A stretch of DNA of 17,254 bases from Chloroflexota bacterium (GTDB lineage: Bacteria; Chloroflexota; Dehalococcoidia; GIF9; UBA5629), in NCBI GenBank assembly GCA_026389655.1, contig JAPLHL010000256.1, forward strand, positions 1 through 17,254, given 5' to 3'. The notes beneath the pieces are model-generated. The model was not told the DNA's origin. It did not search any database and saw only the letters and a list, made by a program, of their open reading frames with translations. Shown piece after piece: positions 14,165 through 17,254 of the stretch. Each line of letters starts with the position of its first letter. Position 1 is the first letter of the stretch. The position numbers and the translations under genes were made by a program.

Positions 14165-15856
14165 TTGGCAGAATACAGATGGCTAAAAAACTACGATCCC
14201 GGAGTTCCTCATTCACTGGAACCATATCCACAGAAGACACTGGTGGACTACGTGGATGAGGCGGTCAAAGAACATCCTGACTATCCGATGCTCCTGTTCA
14301 AGGGAAGGAAGCAATCCTTTGCGGAGGTGCAGAAGATCAGCGACGAGTTTGCCGCCGCGCTGGTTGCGAAAGGGGTAAAAAAGGGTGACAGGGTGGCGCT
14401 GATCATGCCTAATTGCCCTCAGGCTATAATTTGCCGCTGGGGCACGTGGAAAGCCGGCGGTATTCTCGTGCATCTTAATCCTATGTATACGGAATCCGAG
14501 ATGCAGCATGCACTTGCGGATTGCGGCGCCGAGACAGCAATTATCCTGACGACATTTTATAACCAGTTTAAGAAGATCCAGCCGCGCACCAAGGTCAAAC
14601 TGGTGATAGCTACCAGCATCAAAGAATATCTGCCTCCTGTGCTAGGTGTGTTGTTTACCCTGCTCAAGGAGAAGAAAGAAGGGCATTACATCGAACTTCA
14701 ACCGGGCGATTACTGGATGCAGGACCTGCTGAAAGAAAAGAAGGGCGCCAAACGGCCGGATATAAAGGTGCTTCCCAGTGACAACGCTCTGATCCTTTTC
14801 AGCGGCGGTACAACAGGGACGCCCAAGGGCGTGATAGGGAACCATCATTCACAGGTCGTCACAGGGCTTCAATATCTTGCCTGGTTCGGAAGCCAGGTAG
14901 AGCCTTACAAGGATGTCATAATGGCATTGCTGCCGCTGTTTCATTCGTATGCCACGTTTGGCGCCATGTCAACGGCCATAGTTGCGCACTGTCCTATATC
15001 ACTGGTACCTAATCCACGTGACCGTGATGACCTGATTGCCAGTATAAATCGTGACAAGCCTGCATTCTTCCCGGCTGTGCCGGCCCTGTTTATCTCCTTG
15101 CTGGAACACCCCATGGTTAAAGCCGGGAAAGTAGATTTCAAGTCTATGAAGTTCTGTATTTCAGGAGCAGCGCCGCTGCTGGCTGAAACGAAAAAACGCT
15201 TTGAAGATTTGACGGGTGGCATAATAATGGAAGGTTATGCTCTTACCGAGACTACCATGGCCTCCTGCGTTACCCCGTATAAAGGAAAGTGGAAGCAGGG
15301 GTCCACGGGCATGCCGCTTCCGGATGTAGTTGTGAGAATTGGTGATCTCGAAACAGGTGAGGGAGAAATGCCGGTGGGAAAAGAGGGCGAGATTGTGATA
15401 AAAGCCCCGCAGCTGATGGTCGGTTATTGGAACAAGCCGGAGGAGACCAGGGACATGCTAAGGGACGGATGGTTATATACCGGCGATATTGGGTATATGG
15501 ATGAAGACGGCTATCTATTTATCACATCGCGGAAGAAGGACCTCATCAAGCCGAGCGGCTTCCAGGTGTGGCCGCGTGAAGTAGAGGAGGTAATAACTGC
15601 CAATCCGGTTGTAGCGGAAGTGTGTGTTGGCGGTATTCCCGATCCCAAGCAAGGTGAAGCAGTAAAGGCCTGGGTGGTGCTGGAAGCAGGCAAGACCGCT
15701 ACAGCGGAACAGATACAGGCCTGGTGCAAGGATAAACTGGTGGCGTATAAGATCCCCAAGTTCGTTGAATTTCGTGATACATTGCCGAAAACAATGGTCG
15801 GCAAAGTGTTGCGCAGGGTGCTGGTAGAAGAAGAAACAGCAAAACAGAAAAAATAG
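14165..15856 (+). CDS. Acyl-CoA synthetase (AMP-forming), paralogue 2
   Basis: A 563-residue acyl-adenylate-forming CoA ligase with a TTG start at 14165-14167, six bases after AGGAGG (14153-14158). The next in-frame ATG would remove about 40 conserved residues, so TTG is preferred. Motifs are FSGGTTGTPKG (212-222), GYALTET (357-363), TGD (439-441), SRKKDLIKPSG (455-465) and the catalytic lysine K547 in PKTMVGK. Unlike paralogue 1 it keeps the usual PKG in the phosphate loop. The two enzymes start almost identically (YDPGVPH-LEPYPQKTL) and align with essentially no gaps. Differences cluster in the regions that line the acyl pocket in this family (about residues 232-300), so they may use different acids. 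It diverges from the orphan thiolase-like gene and ends just before a strong palindromic terminator. Confidence 0.93.
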   Translation: MAEYRWLKNYDPGVPHSLEPYPQKTLVDYVDEAVKEHPDYPMLLFKGRKQSFAEVQKISDEFAAALVAKGVKKGDRVALIMPNCPQAIICRWGTWKAGGILVHLNPMYTESEMQHALADCGAETAIILTTFYNQFKKIQPRTKVKLVIATSIKEYLPPVLGVLFTLLKEKKEGHYIELQPGDYWMQDLLKEKKGAKRPDIKVLPSDNALILFSGGTTGTPKGVIGNHHSQVVTGLQYLAWFGSQVEPYKDVIMALLPLFHSYATFGAMSTAIVAHCPISLVPNPRDRDDLIASINRDKPAFFPAVPALFISLLEHPMVKAGKVDFKSMKFCISGAAPLLAETKKRFEDLTGGIIMEGYALTETTMASCVTPYKGKWKQGSTGMPLPDVVVRIGDLETGEGEMPVGKEGEIVIKAPQLMVGYWNKPEETRDMLRDGWLYTGDIGYMDEDGYLFITSRKKDLIKPSGFQVWPREVEEVITANPVVAEVCVGGIPDPKQGEAVKAWVVLEAGKTATAEQIQAWCKDKLVAYKIPKFVEFRDTLPKTMVGKVLRRVLVEEETAKQKK

Positions 15857-15892
15857 CGTTGCCCTGTACCGGGTATAAAGCTATGAAAGAAG

Positions 15893-15930
15893 AGTGCGCC
15901 GGCAGCGAAATATTTCGCTGCCGGCGCACT
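15893..15930. terminator. 38-bp perfect palindrome downstream of acyl-CoA ligase 2
   Basis: The arm AGTGCGCCGGCAGCGAAAT (15893-15911) is followed at once by its exact reverse complement (15912-15930). The GC-rich stem would be about 17 bp with a short loop. It lies 36 bp after the ligase stop and 12 bp from the stop of a possible minus-strand ORF, which suits a bidirectional terminator, although no long U-run follows on either side. Confidence 0.85.
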
Positions 15931-15942
15931 TATGATTACTGG

Positions 15943-16083
15943 TTAGTATCCGGGGTCAGTACGGCTTAGCACCCATTTGAAAACAGGCTTTAAGGGCATG
16001 ATTCCATAGACCAACGTTTGCCTTACAAACCACCTGAATTTACTGGTTAATTGCCTGGGTCCCAGGCTCAACTTGCTGAACAT
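15943..16083 (-). CDS. Possible 46-residue basic protein or gene remnant
   Basis: On the minus strand an ATG (16081-16083), about nine bases after GGAAG, opens 46 codons. They begin MFSKLSLGPRQLTSKFRWF and end KWVLSRTDPGY. The product is basic with hydrophobic clusters and no recognised family. A weak promoter-like pair TTGACC (16132-16137) and AAGAAT (16108-16113), 18 bases apart, lies upstream. The frame stops 12 bp before the palindrome at 15893-15930, which would then separate it from the convergent ligase gene. It may be a small gene, the tail of a decayed larger gene, or chance. Confidence 0.35.
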   Translation of the reverse strand: MFSKLSLGPRQLTSKFRWFVRQTLVYGIMPLKPVFKWVLSRTDPGY

Positions 16084-16282
16084 GTATTTATACTTCCGAG
16101 TTTAGTTATTCTTGCAGAAGACCGGGAAAGTGGTCAAATCCGGCTATTGTTCAAGTGTGCGGTTGTAATTACGGAAGGTAAGGGGAGGGCCAGGAAATTT
16201 TCTTGGATTTGATAAACTATGCTATGCTAATTGGTGGTATTTGAACAGATTTAATCTTTTACCTGAAATTGGAGGTTCATCA

Positions 16283-16786
16283 GTGAAAAACTTAAAAACC
16301 GTAGTGATAATGGTGTTGGCGCTGGTGATGGCGGTAATTACGTTATCGGCATGCAGTGCTCCACAGGCAAAAAACGGGGATACGGTACAGATAAACTATA
16401 CCGGGAAACTATCGGATGGCACTGTATTTGACTCATCAGTAGGAGGCACGCCTCTGGAATTCAAATTGGGCGCAGCCACAGTTATACCGGGATTTGAAAA
16501 AGCTGTATTGGGGATGAAGGTTGGAGAAAAAAAGACCGTTACTATTCCGGTAAATGAAGCCTACGGTCCACGCCGGGATGATCTGGTCGAGGAGATATCA
16601 AGAGACCAGCTTTCTAAAGACCTTATTCCCTATGTTGGGCAACACCTGCATTCAACCAACACGGAAGGAGCAACAAGAGACGCTGTGGTCACAAAAGTAA
16701 CAGATACTACTATTACAGTAGATGAAAACCTTCCTCTCGCAGGGAAAGACCTGACGTTCGATCTGGAACTGATAAAAATACTATAA
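16283..16786 (+). CDS. Exported FKBP-type peptidyl-prolyl isomerase (SlyD-like lipoprotein)
   Basis: The GTG at 16283 is chosen because GGAGG (16271-16275) lies seven bases upstream and a signal peptide then begins at residue 1. The 167-residue product has a basic start (MKNLK), a hydrophobic core and the lipobox LSAC with Cys24. It should be lipidated and face outward from the cytoplasmic membrane. The FKBP domain runs from GDTVQINYTGKLSDGTVFDSS (32-52) through FKLGAATVIPGFEKAVLGMKVGE (60-82) to VNEAYGP (90-96). The segment after it (about 97-145) corresponds to the insert-in-flap chaperone domain of SlyD, and the end LPLAGKDLTFDLEL is typical of SlyD-type FKBPs. It lacks the His/Cys-rich metal tail of E. 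coli SlyD. It probably helps fold exported proteins. It stands alone, with a hairpin directly after its stop. Confidence 0.9.
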   Translation: MKNLKTVVIMVLALVMAVITLSACSAPQAKNGDTVQINYTGKLSDGTVFDSSVGGTPLEFKLGAATVIPGFEKAVLGMKVGEKKTVTIPVNEAYGPRRDDLVEEISRDQLSKDLIPYVGQHLHSTNTEGATRDAVVTKVTDTTITVDENLPLAGKDLTFDLELIKIL

Positions 16787-16804
16787 GCCGCCTTAGGTGG
16801 CGGC
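16787..16804. terminator. Short GC hairpin between convergent FKBP and cupin genes
   Basis: GCCGCC (16787-16792) pairs with GGCGGC (16799-16804) around a 6-base loop, starting one base after the FKBP stop. No T-run follows on the plus strand. The minus-strand cupin gene ends at 16838, so the hairpin could serve both genes. Confidence 0.5.
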
Positions 16805-16837
16805 CATCTGCTCAAACACATTCAAATATCGAATTTA

Positions 16838-17200
16838 TTACCTGCCGGGGAGATAGTCTTCACGGACCGGTGCGAAAACCTCCACTGCTACCGAGTCCTC
16901 AAGAATCTGGGCCCCGTGAATTATATTCATGGGGATGCACCAGGAGTCCCCGGGAAGGGTGTCAAATGTCTGGTCTGCTATTTTCATGATAATGTGTCCT
17001 GACACCAGGTAACCTGTTTGTTCGTAGGGGTGAGCATGGTCCGGCAGGGTGGCATCCCTGGCAAGGAGAAATTCGGTCATCAATGTTTTATCGCCGAAGG
17101 TGAGTGTCTTTAGCTTGACCCCGGGCAACGGGTCCTTGTAATCTTTAGCGCTACGCTTACTGAACATGTATTTGTGTATTTCCTCCTTCCAACCAAGCAT
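16838..17200 (-). CDS. Single-domain cupin protein
   Basis: A 120-residue cupin. The first cupin motif is seen in [19 protein letters not shown], with metal ligand candidates His55, His57 and Glu60. The second is in [15 protein letters not shown], with His95. A bound divalent metal is therefore likely. Small cupins of this type bind or sense small molecules or act as enzymes, so the name gives no definite reaction. The start is uncertain: the ATG at 17198-17200 has no ribosome binding site. An AGGAGG is in the reading frame just after it, about 14 bases before a second in-frame ATG (residue 12), too far for a usual spacing. A TATGAT-like -10 lies about 8 bases upstream of the first ATG, so a leaderless start is possible. 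No neighbouring gene on its strand is visible. Confidence 0.85.
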   Translation of the reverse strand: MLGWKEEIHKYMFSKRSAKDYKDPLPGVKLKTLTFGDKTLMTEFLLARDATLPDHAHPYEQTGYLVSGHIIMKIADQTFDTLPGDSWCIPMNIIHGAQILEDSVAVEVFAPVREDYLPGR

Positions 17201-17254
17201 CCCATAGTATCATATTACCCGATCAGTAGAGTAGCACTTGACAAACTATGATGC

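Noticed and set aside
14941..15804. Minus-strand frames of over 90 codons opposite acyl-CoA ligase 2
   Set aside because: Antisense shadows; the plus-strand gene has every motif of its family.
16064..16095. Similarity between AAATACATGTTCAG here and at the start of the cupin gene (both minus strand)
   Set aside because: Only 14 exact bases in a row, about what chance allows in 17 kb; the flanks do not align.
17238..17243. TTGACA on the plus strand at the window edge
   Set aside because: A -10 box would lie beyond the window, so it cannot be assessed.

Overview
The window looks like chromosomal DNA from a free-living bacterium of moderate GC content. Strong AGGAGG-type ribosome binding sites are common, several genes use GTG or TTG starts, and there is one secreted lipoprotein. 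The gene content is CoA-thioester catabolism: two acyl-CoA ligases, two thiolase-like proteins, a DUF35 partner, an SDR, a phytoene-desaturase-type flavoprotein and an SRPBCC protein. Such sets are common in anaerobic or sediment lineages such as Dehalococcoidia (Chloroflexota) and some Desulfobacterota or Firmicutes. I cannot decide between these from the sequence, and no phage, plasmid, IS or CRISPR hallmark is visible.

Left part (1-3900): the 3' end of a large Ig-like/DUF11-type surface protein is followed by a small three-helix membrane protein. A rearranged second copy of the same cassette follows: an abortive start of another small membrane protein runs directly into a 5'-truncated copy of the surface-protein gene (813 bp, no indels, about 81% amino-acid identity), and then comes a second full small membrane protein. 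A tRNA-Ala(TGC) and a possible small Cys-rich protein end this part.

Middle part (4447-8521, minus strand): an operon-like run of acyl-CoA ligase, a possible 47-codon gene, a FAD-dependent oxidoreductase carrying a one-base frameshift near its 3' end, and an SDR.

Right-middle part (9140-15856): a thiolase-like/DUF35 pair (plus), a MarR regulator and an SRPBCC protein (plus), a small ORF at a G8 tract, an orphan thiolase-like gene (minus) and a second acyl-CoA ligase (plus). The order is pseudo-mirrored: ligase divergent from thiolase+DUF35 on the left, thiolase divergent from ligase on the right. The first thiolase-like protein lacks the thiolase catalytic residues and has two tyrosines placed as in the steroid side-chain aldolase Ltp2, so the pair may be an acyl-CoA (retro-)aldolase. 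Together the genes suggest activation of a carboxylic acid to its CoA ester, redox steps (SDR, flavoprotein), C-C bond cleavage or formation by thiolase-fold proteins, and ligand-responsive control by MarR. The substrate is unknown.

Right edge (15893-17254): a 38-bp perfect palindrome, a possible 46-aa minus-strand ORF, an exported SlyD-like FKBP lipoprotein and a cupin protein.
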